Assembly: GCA_024690865.1 (NCBI GenBank)
Contig: JAILON010000106.1
Coordinates: 1 to 64,000, forward strand
DNA: 64,000 nucleotides
From: Treponema sp.
Lineage (GTDB): Bacteria > Spirochaetota > Spirochaetia > Treponematales > Treponemataceae
Direction: 5' to 3'
Both the position numbers and the translations under genes were made by a program. This document shows, in pieces, positions 10,501 through 19,932 of the stretch; within the stretch, counting starts at the first letter, position 1; each line of letters opens with the position of its first letter. The notes below the pieces were generated by a model. The model saw nothing but the letters and a program-made list of their open reading frames with translations. It searched no databases and was not told the origin of the DNA.

Positions 10501-10850
10501 ATGCGCTCACGAAACCAGACGCGGTAAAGGACTTTTATTCCAACGAGGAGCTTGTCGCCCTGACCAGGGAACTGACGGAAACCCTCCGCAGGAACAAGAC
10601 GATTGACTGGCAGAAGAAGGAATCTGCCCGTGCCAGGATGCGCATGATTGTCAAGAAGCTTCTGAAGAAGTACAAATACCCGCCGGAAGGGCAGGAAGAC
10701 GCGCTCAAGACCGTCATCAGCCAGTGCGAGATGTGGACCGATGCGGCGGACGGCTTCATGGAACTTCCGCCGCAAGATGCAGGCTATGTGATTGACGGGG
10801 AGGCCGGCCTGCGGTACGTCGCGCAGGAAAGCCCGGCATACGGCAGCTAG
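7596..10850 (+). CDS. hsdR: Type I restriction endonuclease subunit R (HsdR)
   Basis: FELKSP nuclease motif, HTQGSGKSLSM Walker A, DEAHRGQYG, GFTGTPI. Confidence 0.96.
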   Translation: MSSYNESAYENALIELFVNMGWQHVYGPDVERDLHSPLYDSVLEESLRRLNPDAPAQALSEALLKLHHFENAELVKKNALFMDYLQNGIEVSYSADGKAKSAIIYIADYENAGKGGDRNSYIIANQWTFMENSTKRPDILLFLNGLPVCLFELKSPSREQTDASEAYTQIRNYMQEIPSMFIYNCICVMSDQLVSKAGTITSGEDRFMEWKLQRSSPRKTKDGTAESKTLADFTTFFEGIFQKERLLDIIRNFICFNNDGVSSHKILAGYHQYFAVRKAVERTKLAVSGDGKIGVFWHTQGSGKSLSMVFYAHLLQQALDSPTIVVITDRNDLDNQLFGQFSNCKDFLRQEAVQAESRVHLKTLLEGRKANGIIFTTMQKFEDEPGKAEKALSDRRNIIVMADEAHRGQYGLSEKIKTSRDGNGNLIARRTVGTARIIRDSLPNASYIGFTGTPISREDRSTIEVFGDYIDVYDMTQAVLDGATRPVYYESRVIKLKLDDAVLARIDAEYDLLAQNADEEVIEKSKRELGKMEEILGAEKTINSLVDDILKHYEEERQYLYTGKAMIVAYSRAIAMKIFNRILELRPRWAGTATTVAINNRQITVPGDDARVAVVMTESNKDPEEWRAIIGNKTHRQELAARFKDNGSPLKIAIVVDMWLTGFDVPSLATMYVYKPMESYNLMQAIARVNRVFKDKEGGLVVDYVGIASALKQAMNDYTVRDRENYGEMDVAKRAFPKFQEKLEVCRNLFFGCDYSAFYDGTALQRGMTISGAVNFIMAPDKEAQKQAFIKEALMLRQSLSLCSSMVKEQMRMEAAFFESVRVLVMRLMYNAGGKKFSLKEINDRINELLKQSVKSEGVINLFSDVGEEFNLFDPKFLADVAGMKNKNLAVEMLRKLIDEQVKVYKRTNLVKSEKFSVLVQQALNRYLNGMLTNEEVIQEMLRLAKEMAAASAEGNKLGLSDEELAFYDALTKPDAVKDFYSNEELVALTRELTETLRRNKTIDWQKKESARARMRMIVKKLLKKYKYPPEGQEDALKTVISQCEMWTDAADGFMELPPQDAGYVIDGEAGLRYVAQESPAYGS

Positions 10851-10930
10851 GCCGCACCGGGACGGCAAAGGGCTGAATCCGCAAGCTGCGGTCAAGGCCG
10901 AAAGATACGGGAATACAGGAGGAGAATCAC

Positions 10931-11779
10931 ATGGGCGACTGCAACAAAAAGACGAAGCTCTACCATTACACTGACTTCAACGCGATGCGGGGAATCATCA
11001 CCAACGGCGAGATATGGCTCTGGAACCTGCGGAGGATGAACGACAGTCAGGAGATGAAGTACTTCATCAAGGAGCTGAAAATCGCCGTGAGGAAGCGGCT
11101 TTCACGCGCGGAGTCCGACTGCATGGACTCGCTTTTCGCGGAGAACCTCAAGGACTTCGACTCGCTTTCAAGCTATGCGGCGTGCTTCAGCGAATACGCC
11201 GACGATGCGGCGCAATGGGCACGGTACGCCAAGAACGGCATGGGTGTATGCATCGCCTTCAACCGCGGGCTCCTGGCCCAAATCGGAGATGCCGGGCATG
11301 CCCCCCTCTGCCAGGTAAACTATTCCAGCAGCTGCGATGACATGGAAATCGTCCAGGAGCTCTGCCAGCTGATACAGGAATGTGCGGGCGCGGGTCCCCT
11401 CGCGAAAGAGAGCCCGCTGTCGGAGAAAACCAGGGACTTTTTCAACAGGCTGGTGACAAGCTCGCCCCTTTTCAAGCACCCCTCGTTCATCAGCGAGAAG
11501 GAATACCGCCTTGTCTCGCTGCCCTACAACGTGAGCGAATACCTCGGCGAGCCCCGCTTCTTCGTCGAGGAAACGAACATCAAGAAGTATTACGTGCTGA
11601 ACCTGCGCACGGTATGCGAGTTGCTCGGCCACCCCTACAGCGAAATCTTCGAGGAAATCTGCATCGGCCCACAGGCCCGCGTCACCCGGGAAGTCCTCGC
11701 CGACTACTTCGCCGCCACGGGCATCCCAGAACTGTGCGAAAAAATCAAAATCTCGGAATGCCCGCTCAGGAGGTTCTGA
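10931..11779 (+). CDS. DUF2971 domain protein
   Basis: LYHYTDFNAMRGIITNGEIWLWNLRRMNDSQEMKYF; RBS aggagg. Confidence 0.8.
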   Translation: MGDCNKKTKLYHYTDFNAMRGIITNGEIWLWNLRRMNDSQEMKYFIKELKIAVRKRLSRAESDCMDSLFAENLKDFDSLSSYAACFSEYADDAAQWARYAKNGMGVCIAFNRGLLAQIGDAGHAPLCQVNYSSSCDDMEIVQELCQLIQECAGAGPLAKESPLSEKTRDFFNRLVTSSPLFKHPSFISEKEYRLVSLPYNVSEYLGEPRFFVEETNIKKYYVLNLRTVCELLGHPYSEIFEEICIGPQARVTREVLADYFAATGIPELCEKIKISECPLRRF

Positions 11780-11780
11780 T

Positions 11781-12278
11781 TTGATGATTCTGATAAGTAT
11801 CATCGCCATTTTTCTCGCGGCAGGCTATTTCCTTGCCCCAATTGTATTTACGAAATTCGTCATCTTCGGAGGCGCGAAGATGTCCCGTGCCGATCTTGAG
11901 GACATGAAATCCGCTCTGGAGGCCAAGAGCCACATCTGCGGGTGCATGGAGAAGGTCGCTGCGGAGTTTAAAAGCGTCCAGATGAAGCCTTCTTCGGCTT
12001 TCATTCTCTGCAAGGCTTCTGGAAAGATCGAAGAATTCATGGATATCTGTGACAAGCTTTCTGCTGCGATCAACCATACTGCCGGGATAGTTCATAAAAG
12101 CAATACGTGGTGGCTTAAGAGCTTTCGTAAGGCTGGAAGGGACCATGTGCGTTTTATCGACTCAATCCTTCACGATGACATCGTGACATATGGGAAATTC
12201 CATAAGCTTTACGAAGAGATTGGCCTTGCGGAAGTCTCAAAGGTATCTGAGATTTTGGAGAGCAAGGGGATCGTTTGA
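11781..12278 (+). CDS. Hypothetical protein with N-terminal transmembrane segment
   Basis: MMILISIIAIFLAAGYFLAPIVF start; immediately follows DUF2971 gene. Confidence 0.65.
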   Translation: MMILISIIAIFLAAGYFLAPIVFTKFVIFGGAKMSRADLEDMKSALEAKSHICGCMEKVAAEFKSVQMKPSSAFILCKASGKIEEFMDICDKLSAAINHTAGIVHKSNTWWLKSFRKAGRDHVRFIDSILHDDIVTYGKFHKLYEEIGLAEVSKVSEILESKGIV

Positions 12279-12416
12279 ACGGTTCCTCCATCATAGACCG
12301 TCCCCCCGCCCGCAAAAAAAAGGGCACCGCCCGGACAAGCCCGCAACACGTGGCGGACCATGGCCGGACGGCACCCACAGGACAGGGGAAGGCCGCAGGG
12401 ACTCTGGAGGCTGTCC

Positions 12417-13262
12417 CTACTCCTTCCCTCCCGTTCCTGCTAGCGACATGAGGAGTGCCCGCTGGCCCACCACAAACAGGACGGTAAAGGGAACCGCGAC
12501 CAGAAGGGCACCGGCCGCGAACATCGTGAAGTGGTCCGCCGCGCGGCCGTTTATCATTTCAAAGAGGCCGACCGCGAGGGTCTTCTTGTTGTCGGCCCGG
12601 AGCACCAGGCGCGGGAAGATGAAGTCCATCCAGGGGCCGGTGAAGCTGGTCAGTGCCAGGAAGACTATCTGCGGGCGGGCCGCCGGGACTACGACGCGGA
12701 TGAACGCCCCGAAAGGCGTGGCCCCGTCTATGTAGGCCGCCTCCGCGATGTCGCGCGGCACCGTGTCGAAGTAGCCCTTCATCAGCCATGAGTTGAAGGG
12801 TATGCTTCCCGTCGAATACACGAGGACCAGGCCCCAGAGGGTGTTCAGGGCGTTCAGCTTCCACAGGATGACGTAGGTCGCGATCATCCCGATGAAGCTG
12901 GGGAACATCTGCAGGATTATCATGGAGGCCATGACCGGCTTTTTGAAGGGGAACATGAAGCGGCTGAAGATGTAGCCGCACAGGCTGCACACGGACACCG
13001 TGATGACCATGTTCGCCGTCGCGATGATCAGCGTGTTCAGGTACCAGTGGAAGTAGTTCGTCTGGGTGAACAGCCGCTGGTACTGGTACAGCGACAGCTT
13101 CTGGCCGAAGGGCACGATGCTCGTGGAAGCCAGCGAGTTGGACTCCGAGAAGGATGCGCTCACCGTGAACGCCAGGGGGTACAGGACGGCCACAAGCTGC
13201 ACCAGCAGAACCGCCATCAGAAGGTATGCGACGAACGCGCCGCCGCTCTTGTTTTCTCTCAT
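12417..13262 (-). CDS. malG: Carbohydrate ABC transporter permease, MalG type
   Basis: EAAYIDGATPFGAFIRVVVPAARPQI (EAA motif), terminal operon position. Confidence 0.9.
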   Translation of the reverse strand: MRENKSGGAFVAYLLMAVLLVQLVAVLYPLAFTVSASFSESNSLASTSIVPFGQKLSLYQYQRLFTQTNYFHWYLNTLIIATANMVITVSVCSLCGYIFSRFMFPFKKPVMASMIILQMFPSFIGMIATYVILWKLNALNTLWGLVLVYSTGSIPFNSWLMKGYFDTVPRDIAEAAYIDGATPFGAFIRVVVPAARPQIVFLALTSFTGPWMDFIFPRLVLRADNKKTLAVGLFEMINGRAADHFTMFAAGALLVAVPFTVLFVVGQRALLMSLAGTGGKE

Positions 13263-14623
13263 AGCTCACCGTCCTTGAACGCTTTCGTATGCGTAAAGTT
13301 ATACAGTGCGAAGGGAACCAGCACGATGAACACCAGTATGGACAGGACCGAGGCCAGCTGGTACTGGTTGGGCGTGTTCATCGTCAGCTTGTAGATCCAT
13401 GAAATCAGGAGGTCGGTCGCACCCGCCTGCGTGGAAATCGTCAGGTTCTCCTGGCCCAGCATCAGGTTGGGGCCGCCGCTCGTCAGGAAGAAGACCGCCC
13501 CGAAATTGTTGATGTTGCCCGCGAACTGCATTATCAGCGTGGGCTTCAGCTGGTACATCACGAGGGGGAGGGTTATGCTCCTGAACGACTGCAAGCCGGA
13601 AGCCCCGTCAATCTGGGCGGCCTCGTAGAGGGACTGGGAGATTGCGGTCATGGCGCTCGTCGTCAGGATCATGCTGTAGGGGAATCCTATCCAGATGTTC
13701 ACGAGGACGAGGGTCAGCTTGGCCAGCGCCGGATTGGACAGCCAGGGGATGTTCTGGGTTATCAGGCCCAGGTACTGCAGGGTCCGGTTTATGGGGCCGA
13801 AGGTGCCGTTCAGCAGGTTGGCCCAGACGAAGAGCGAGAGCATCTGCGGAATCGCATACGGCAGGATGAAGACTGTCCTAAAGAATTTAGGCAGGATGAT
13901 CCTGCGGTTCTGCAGGATGACCGCAAAGAAAAAGCCAACGAAGAAGCAGCTGAGCGTGGAAAGGAAGGCCCACACGAGCGTCCATACGGCGACCCTGCCG
14001 AACGCCTTGGGCCAGTTGCCGCCCAGCTTGCTTGAGAACATCGTCCTGAAGTTCTCAAACCCCACCCAGTCCACCAGGTTCTTGGGCGGAATGTGGTCCG
14101 GCGAGGAATAGTTGGTGAATGCTATGAGGGCCGAAAAGAGGAGCGGAATCAGCGTGAATATCGAGATCATGATGATTGCTGGGGAGATGGACAGGACGGG
14201 GAAGGTCTTCGTGGCCAGATGGTTCCGCGTCTCACGCATCGTCGGGTAGCTGCCCCGGTCCGCAATCTCGCTCCCGTCCCGGCCCGCGCTCCGTATCTGC
14301 GCAACATAGATGAAAGCGAATATCGCTAGGATGACCAGCGTGAACAGGCCCTCGATGAGCATGAAGACGGAATGGTCCAGCAGCTTTATCGGGGTCCCCG
14401 CAGGCTTGGGCGAACCGAGGGTCACAATTCCCCTAAGGCTTCTAGGTATCGCACATCCCGCAAGGGGCGTGCAGCACAGGATGACAAGCAGCTCGAACAC
14501 AGCCAAAAGCCCTCCCCGCACATACTGGCGCAGGTAGAGCAGCTGTCCCAGGCCCATGAAGCAGCAGGAGGCCGTCTTCGCCTTCCTGCCCAGCATGGGA
14601 TCTATACTTTTTCTATCACTCAT
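13259..14623 (-). CDS. malF: Carbohydrate ABC transporter permease, MalF type
   Basis: YEAAQIDGASGLQSFRSITLPLVMYQLKPT; overlaps malG start by 4 bp. Confidence 0.9.
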   Translation of the reverse strand: MSDRKSIDPMLGRKAKTASCCFMGLGQLLYLRQYVRGGLLAVFELLVILCCTPLAGCAIPRSLRGIVTLGSPKPAGTPIKLLDHSVFMLIEGLFTLVILAIFAFIYVAQIRSAGRDGSEIADRGSYPTMRETRNHLATKTFPVLSISPAIIMISIFTLIPLLFSALIAFTNYSSPDHIPPKNLVDWVGFENFRTMFSSKLGGNWPKAFGRVAVWTLVWAFLSTLSCFFVGFFFAVILQNRRIILPKFFRTVFILPYAIPQMLSLFVWANLLNGTFGPINRTLQYLGLITQNIPWLSNPALAKLTLVLVNIWIGFPYSMILTTSAMTAISQSLYEAAQIDGASGLQSFRSITLPLVMYQLKPTLIMQFAGNINNFGAVFFLTSGGPNLMLGQENLTISTQAGATDLLISWIYKLTMNTPNQYQLASVLSILVFIVLVPFALYNFTHTKAFKDGEL

Positions 14624-14919
14624 AGGTCTCCCTCTGAATTACGTTTTATGCAGTCCTTGGCGCGGCGCGGCTGCGGGAAGGGCACTTCTGCCGCAGGTCC
14701 GTCGGCCCCTGCGCAAATGCAGCCGGGCTGCAGGACGGGCAGCCCCCACGCAAATGCAACCGGGCGCTGCCCCGCAAAGACAGTTCGGCCCCTGCGCAAA
14801 GCCTTTCCGCGAGGAAAAGGCCCCGCGGGAAAGGGCAGCCGGACCGCAGAAAAATCTCCCGGCCACTCCAGTCGCGTCCGAAACGCCCCCGCGCAAATAC
14901 CCCGCACATTCCCGCAGCT

Positions 14920-14940
14920 TAGCCTAATACAGCTAGGCTA
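14920..14940 (-). terminator. Stem-loop directly after the malE stop (possible attenuator)
   Basis: TAGCCTA-N7-TAGGCTA abutting the stop codon. Confidence 0.45.
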
Positions 14941-16119
14941 TTATTTCGCAGCCTCCATCGCAGCGGCGGCGGCGTCCAGGTCGCGCTCCACGTCATCTCC
15001 GTCCCAGATTCCCGCGTAGGCGCTGGCCATAGCGGACCAATAGGTTCCCATCTGCGAGATGGTTGGCATGGGGACCGCGTAGGCGGCCTGGGCAAGGATG
15101 CCCTTGCTCAGGGGATCGCTTATCTCTATGTCCGACCGCGGGGGAATCTGGTTGGTAATCTCGAATCTCTTGGACAGGGCCTCCTTGCTCATCAGGAAGC
15201 GGGCAAAGGCCTCAGCCTCCTTGGGATGCTCGGTATAGGCGCTCACGAAGGCGAGCCTGACGCCGGAGAAGGAAGTCGCTGGCTTGCCGTTTCCAAATCC
15301 GGGCAGGGTAGTTATGCCGTAGTTCTTCACGGTCTTGTTGAAGTCATTGACCTTCCAGGGGCCGGTGATGACCATGGGGGCGGTGCCCTGCTCAAAGGCC
15401 GAGTTGCAGAAGTCGTCGGTCATGTCGGCGGAAGGCACGTCCAGGATCTTCGCCCGCAGGTCCTGGAAATACTTGAGTCCCTTTATGGTCGAAGGGCTGT
15501 TTATGTTGTGCTGGTTCTTGTCGTCGCCCTTGGGGCCGAACAGCTGGGATCCGTAGGCCGTCATGAAAATATATGAGTAGTAGGCGTTGCCGACGCCCCA
15601 GACAAGGGCGTAGCGGTTCTGGTTCTTGTCGTTCCAGCCCTTGGCGTAGTCCACGACCTCGTCCCAGGTCTTGGGCGGGTCCTTGATGATGTCCTTGTTG
15701 TAGAAGAGGGCATAGGTTTCGATGGACAGGGGATAGCCGTACACCGTGCCGTCGTAGCTGGCCGCGGTCTTCGCCGCGTCCACGAAGTCGCCGATGAAGG
15801 CCGGATCGGTCGCCGCCATGACGTGGCCGCCCGCGACGAGGGCTCCGATGTGGTCATGCGGAGCGACGAAGATGTCCGCGCCTACCCCGGCGGGGCCGTC
15901 CAGCTCTATCTTCGCCCGCGCGTCCGGGGCAGCGACGGGCTCGTACTCGATGGTGATGCCGGGATTCTTCTTGCTGTACTCCGCAGCGGCCCATTCCATG
16001 AACTGCCGCTCGGGTCCGTCGGACTCCCACATCTTGAGCGACACTTTCTTGCCGCCACATGACGACAACAGCGCACAGGCACAAACGGCAGCACAGCAGA
16101 TGCCTAAACTTCTTTTCAT
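14941..16119 (-). CDS. malE: Maltose/maltodextrin-type substrate-binding lipoprotein
   Basis: Lipobox MKRSLGICCAAVCACALLSSCGG; GIT LPGFGNGKPATSFSGVRLAFVSAYTEHPKEAEAFARFL; RBS AGGAGG. Confidence 0.9.
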   Translation of the reverse strand: MKRSLGICCAAVCACALLSSCGGKKVSLKMWESDGPERQFMEWAAAEYSKKNPGITIEYEPVAAPDARAKIELDGPAGVGADIFVAPHDHIGALVAGGHVMAATDPAFIGDFVDAAKTAASYDGTVYGYPLSIETYALFYNKDIIKDPPKTWDEVVDYAKGWNDKNQNRYALVWGVGNAYYSYIFMTAYGSQLFGPKGDDKNQHNINSPSTIKGLKYFQDLRAKILDVPSADMTDDFCNSAFEQGTAPMVITGPWKVNDFNKTVKNYGITTLPGFGNGKPATSFSGVRLAFVSAYTEHPKEAEAFARFLMSKEALSKRFEITNQIPPRSDIEISDPLSKGILAQAAYAVPMPTISQMGTYWSAMASAYAGIWDGDDVERDLDAAAAAMEAAK

Positions 16120-16302
16120 ACTGAACCTCCTGGGCCCCAAGCTTTCGGGTCCCACTTTTATAATTTTGACCAGCTCCAGAAGCCCGGCGCACAAAAAACG
16201 CAAGAACTCCCTGAAGCCGCATTTCCCATGATTCCCGCCGGAAAACGCCGGCATCGGATGACAAGGTCTGGCACCGCCAGGCAAAGCCAGACACCGCCGG
16301 AG

Positions 16303-18150
16303 CTACGCCCGGAAGACCGCGACCCCGTCCGCACGGAGCATGCCGCCTTCCAGCCGGTTGGCAAAAAGCAGCTCCCCGCCGCCGGTCAGGGAGGCGATGT
16401 CCACGTCCCCGCCGCCAAAGTTCGCGAAAAGCCTGATGCCACCGCAGGCAAGCCCGTTGCCACTGCCAGAAGCCACCGTCCCGGCCCCAGGGGCGCCTGC
16501 GTCCAAAATGTCTCCCGCGCCTTCCGCCATCTTCCGGAGCACGAGGAGGCGGGGGCTTCCTGCCTGATGTTCGAATTCCAGCCCCTCGCCCCGCAGCGCC
16601 CCTTCTTCTTTCCGCAGCTTCACCAGCGCCTTGACTAGCGCCAGCGAGTCTGCACAATTCCCGCCCTCTATGTCGTCCCACGGCATGCAACGGCGGCAGT
16701 CCGGGTCCTTCCCCCCCTCAAGGAAGGCTTCCGTCCCATAGTACAGGCAGGGGCTTCCCGGCATGGCAAACATCAGGGCCAGGGCCTGAACCGCCCGGTC
16801 GGAGTTCCCCAGTTTGGTCACCAGCCGTTCCGTATCGTGGCTGTCCATCAGGTTGAACATCACCCGCCGGGTCTGGCTTGGATAGTCCGTCAGGCAGCGG
16901 TTCACGTCCTGCTCAAAGCTGCAGCTGTCCTCGTCTTTCCCTAGGGCAAACTTGTATATGGCGTTCTGCAGGGGATAGTTCATGATTGCGTCAAACTCGT
17001 TGCCCCGCAGCCAGGGCATGGCGTTGTGCCAAATTTCTCCAATAATATAGAAATCTTCTTTCAAAAGCCGCATCCTGTCCTGCAACTCACGGCAGAAGGA
17101 ATGGCACACCTCGTTCGCCACGTCCAGGCGGAGCGCGTCTATGTCGTACTCCCGCACCCAGAACTCGCAGACATCGACGAGGTACTTCCTCAGGCCTGGG
17201 TCGTTCGTGTTGAACTTGGGCATATAGTCGCAGTAGGCGAACGAAAAGAAGCGGCCCTTTTCGGCATTGTCAGCGGGCCTCCCCACAAACTTCCAGTCGT
17301 TCACCATGTACCATGAGGCATACTTGGACTTTTCCCTGTTCTTCAGCAGGTCCTGCCAGGCAAAGAATTCCCAGCCGGAATGGTTGAACACCCCGTCCAG
17401 CATCACGAGGATGCCCAGTTTGTGGGCCTCATGGACCAAGCGTTTCATGTCCTCGCCGGTCCCCAATTCCGGGTCTATCGTATAGTAGTCCGTCGTGTCA
17501 TACTTATGTTCGGTAGTTGAACAGTTAACCGGGTTCAGGTAGATTCCCGTCACCCCCAGGTCCGCAAGATATGCCAGCTTTTCAGTGATGCCGTTCAGGT
17601 TACCGCCGAACTTCTGTTTGTTCGTCACCTTCGTATTGGCAGACGCCCAGTCCAGTATGCCGGCCTGTTCCCCTTCCATGGGCCCCCTGCGGAAGCGGGA
17701 CGGGAATATCTGGTACCAGATGGTGTTTTCGGCCCATGAGGGCGGAGCGGAGATGTCGCTCCGGTTCATCCAAGGGAATATAAAAGCATAGTATGAATCT
17801 TCCCGGCCCCGGAATTCCTCCTCCGGGCACAGGCCGCTCTCCCCGTAGATCCAGGTCCCGCCGTCCCCGCATATCCTGAAGAAATACTTCGCCCTCCGCA
17901 CAGGGGGCCGCACCCGCACCGTCCACCAGAGATGGTTCTGCAGTTCCTTCTTTCCCGTCAGTTCCGTGCTACTGCAGCGCCAGTTGTAATTGCTTGCATC
18001 ACCCGACTTTCCCCAGTCAAAGGGATCCCCCCACAAAAGGAACACCCGTTCCACGTCCTTGCCCGTGCGAAGATTTATCTCAAGCGTCTCCCCGTCAACG
18101 GGGTAGCAGTAGTTGTCAAATGCCCTGTGCTCTATGGCCGCCAGATTCAT
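16303..18150 (-). CDS. Glycoside hydrolase family 13 (neopullulanase/cyclomaltodextrinase-like)
   Basis: GVTGIYLNPV, MLDGVFNHSGWEFFAWQD, ALRLDVANEVCHSF, GEIWH, NLMDSHDTERL. Confidence 0.92.
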   Translation of the reverse strand: MNLAAIEHRAFDNYCYPVDGETLEINLRTGKDVERVFLLWGDPFDWGKSGDASNYNWRCSSTELTGKKELQNHLWWTVRVRPPVRRAKYFFRICGDGGTWIYGESGLCPEEEFRGREDSYYAFIFPWMNRSDISAPPSWAENTIWYQIFPSRFRRGPMEGEQAGILDWASANTKVTNKQKFGGNLNGITEKLAYLADLGVTGIYLNPVNCSTTEHKYDTTDYYTIDPELGTGEDMKRLVHEAHKLGILVMLDGVFNHSGWEFFAWQDLLKNREKSKYASWYMVNDWKFVGRPADNAEKGRFFSFAYCDYMPKFNTNDPGLRKYLVDVCEFWVREYDIDALRLDVANEVCHSFCRELQDRMRLLKEDFYIIGEIWHNAMPWLRGNEFDAIMNYPLQNAIYKFALGKDEDSCSFEQDVNRCLTDYPSQTRRVMFNLMDSHDTERLVTKLGNSDRAVQALALMFAMPGSPCLYYGTEAFLEGGKDPDCRRCMPWDDIEGGNCADSLALVKALVKLRKEEGALRGEGLEFEHQAGSPRLLVLRKMAEGAGDILDAGAPGAGTVASGSGNGLACGGIRLFANFGGGDVDIASLTGGGELLFANRLEGGMLRADGVAVFRA

Positions 18151-18627
18151 AGCTCAACCTCCATACGTGATATGATGGGGGCGGACCGGCGAAAAAGCAA
18201 GAGACGGTCGTATCAAAAAAATATGATTATTTTCACTTTTATGCCTCCGAGGCAGGCGTATCCGGGACCGGCGGCCCGGGACACGCCCAGCCAGCATCCC
18301 AGTCAGCCCCACATGCCCGACCTAGGATGCCTCCGGTATGGCCCCTGCCACTGCCAGCGAGACGGCCCTACTACCGACCCAGTTGCAAAAGCCCACGGCA
18401 CCACAACGCCACGCACTTGCTCGCATTGTGTGTCGCCGTACTTTTTTACTGCCCACCCGCGGGCCGTTTCCATGCTTCTCCCCGTATTTCAATACATTTC
18501 TCTGCATTTTCATATATCTCCACTAGATTTTATTTTTCATATCTGTATAATGGGGAGTTAAGCCGTGCTTACCCACCGGGCATGCCGGCAAATTCGATAT
18601 GAAAAATACTTTCATCTGGAGGTCTGT

Positions 18628-19797
18628 ATGAGTGACAGGCACTATCTTTTCACATCTGAGTCCGTTGGCGAGGGACACCCCGACAAGCTCTGCGACCAGA
18701 TCAGCGACGGAATCCTTGACGAATGCCTTAAGCAGGACCCTGAGAGCCACGTGGCGGCGGAAACCTTCGCCTGCCAGGCCCTGGTCCTCGTCGGCGGCGA
18801 GATTACCACCAAAGCTTACGTTGACGTGCAGCAGGTCGCACGCAACGTCGCCAAGAGAATCGGCTATTCCAACCCGGACTACGGCCTTGACTACAACTCC
18901 ATGGCCGTCCTGAACATGATTCACAACCAGTCCGCGGACATCAACCAGGGAGTCGTCGGCAAGGGCCTTGAGGAATTCAAGGGCCAGCAGGGCGCGGGAG
19001 ACCAGGGAATGATGTTCGGCTTCGCCTGCAAGGAGACCGAGGAGCTCATGCCCGCCCCCATCACCTTCGCGCACAAGCTCATGCTCAAGTCAGCCGAGCT
19101 CCGTAAGGGCGGCAAGGTCACCTGGTTCCGCCCGGACAGCAAGGCGCAGGTCACCATAGAATACGAGGGCCACAAGCCCGTCAGGATTGACACGGTCGTC
19201 GTCTCCCAGCAGCACGACCCGGGAATCGGCTACGCGGAGATCAAGGACACGATCATCAGCAAGCTGATCAAGCCCGTCCTGGAGCCCACCGGCCTCCTCG
19301 ATGACAAGACCAAGTACTTCATCAACCCGACCGGCCAGTTCTGCATCGGCGGCCCCGTCGGCGACTCCGGACTCACCGGACGCAAGATCATCGTCGACAC
19401 CTACGGCGGCATGGGACGCCACGGCGGCGGCGCCTTCTCCGGCAAGGACCCCAGCAAGGTGGACCGCTCGGCGGCATACATGGCCCGCTACATCGCCAAG
19501 AACATCGTCGCCGCCGGCTTTGCCGAACGGTGTGAGGTAGAGCTTGCCTACGCGATCGGCGTTCCCTTCCCCGTGTCCGTCATGTGCGACACCTTCGGAA
19601 CCGGAACCGTCCCCGAGGCCAAGATTGAGGAGGCGGTCAAGAAGGTCTTCGACTGCTCGCCCGCCGGAATCATCTCCACGCTGAACCTCAAGCGGCCCAT
19701 CTACGAGGCGACCGCGACCTACGGCCACTTCGGCCGCCCGGACTTCCCCTGGGAGCAGACCGACAAGGTCAAGGCCCTCCAGGCGGAGATAAAGTAG
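18628..19797 (+). CDS. metK: S-adenosylmethionine synthase
   Basis: [69 protein letters not shown]. Confidence 0.98.
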   Translation: MSDRHYLFTSESVGEGHPDKLCDQISDGILDECLKQDPESHVAAETFACQALVLVGGEITTKAYVDVQQVARNVAKRIGYSNPDYGLDYNSMAVLNMIHNQSADINQGVVGKGLEEFKGQQGAGDQGMMFGFACKETEELMPAPITFAHKLMLKSAELRKGGKVTWFRPDSKAQVTIEYEGHKPVRIDTVVVSQQHDPGIGYAEIKDTIISKLIKPVLEPTGLLDDKTKYFINPTGQFCIGGPVGDSGLTGRKIIVDTYGGMGRHGGGAFSGKDPSKVDRSAAYMARYIAKNIVAAGFAERCEVELAYAIGVPFPVSVMCDTFGTGTVPEAKIEEAVKKVFDCSPAGIISTLNLKRPIYEATATYGHFGRPDFPWEQTDKVKALQAEIK

Positions 19798-19822
19798 AAG
19801 ATTCCTAAAGGGCATCTCCAAA

Positions 19823-19858
19823 AAGTCATCCCCCTCCACGCACGGAGGGGGATGACTT
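19823..19858 (+). terminator. Strong stem-loop downstream of metK
   Basis: AAGTCATCCCCCTCC-N6-GGAGGGGGATGACTT, perfect 15-bp arms. Confidence 0.65.
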
Positions 19859-19932
19859 CATAAAGGCCTTTATTTAAGGCTCATACCGCAGGAAATTTGT
19901 TCCTAATACACTCACAAAAATAGAGAAGGTGT

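Noticed and set aside
13047-14111. Plus-strand ORFs across the malFG genes
   Set aside because: Antisense open frames caused by GC-rich codons; no recognisable domains.
14620-15019. Overlapping ORFs in several frames in the malE-malF gap
   Set aside because: Low-complexity Arg/Ala/Gly/Pro translations in a GC-rich intergenic region.
18540-18627. SAM riboswitch upstream of metK
   Set aside because: Only a TATAAT-like box and a small ATGAAA/TTTCAT hairpin visible; no recognised SAM aptamer pattern.
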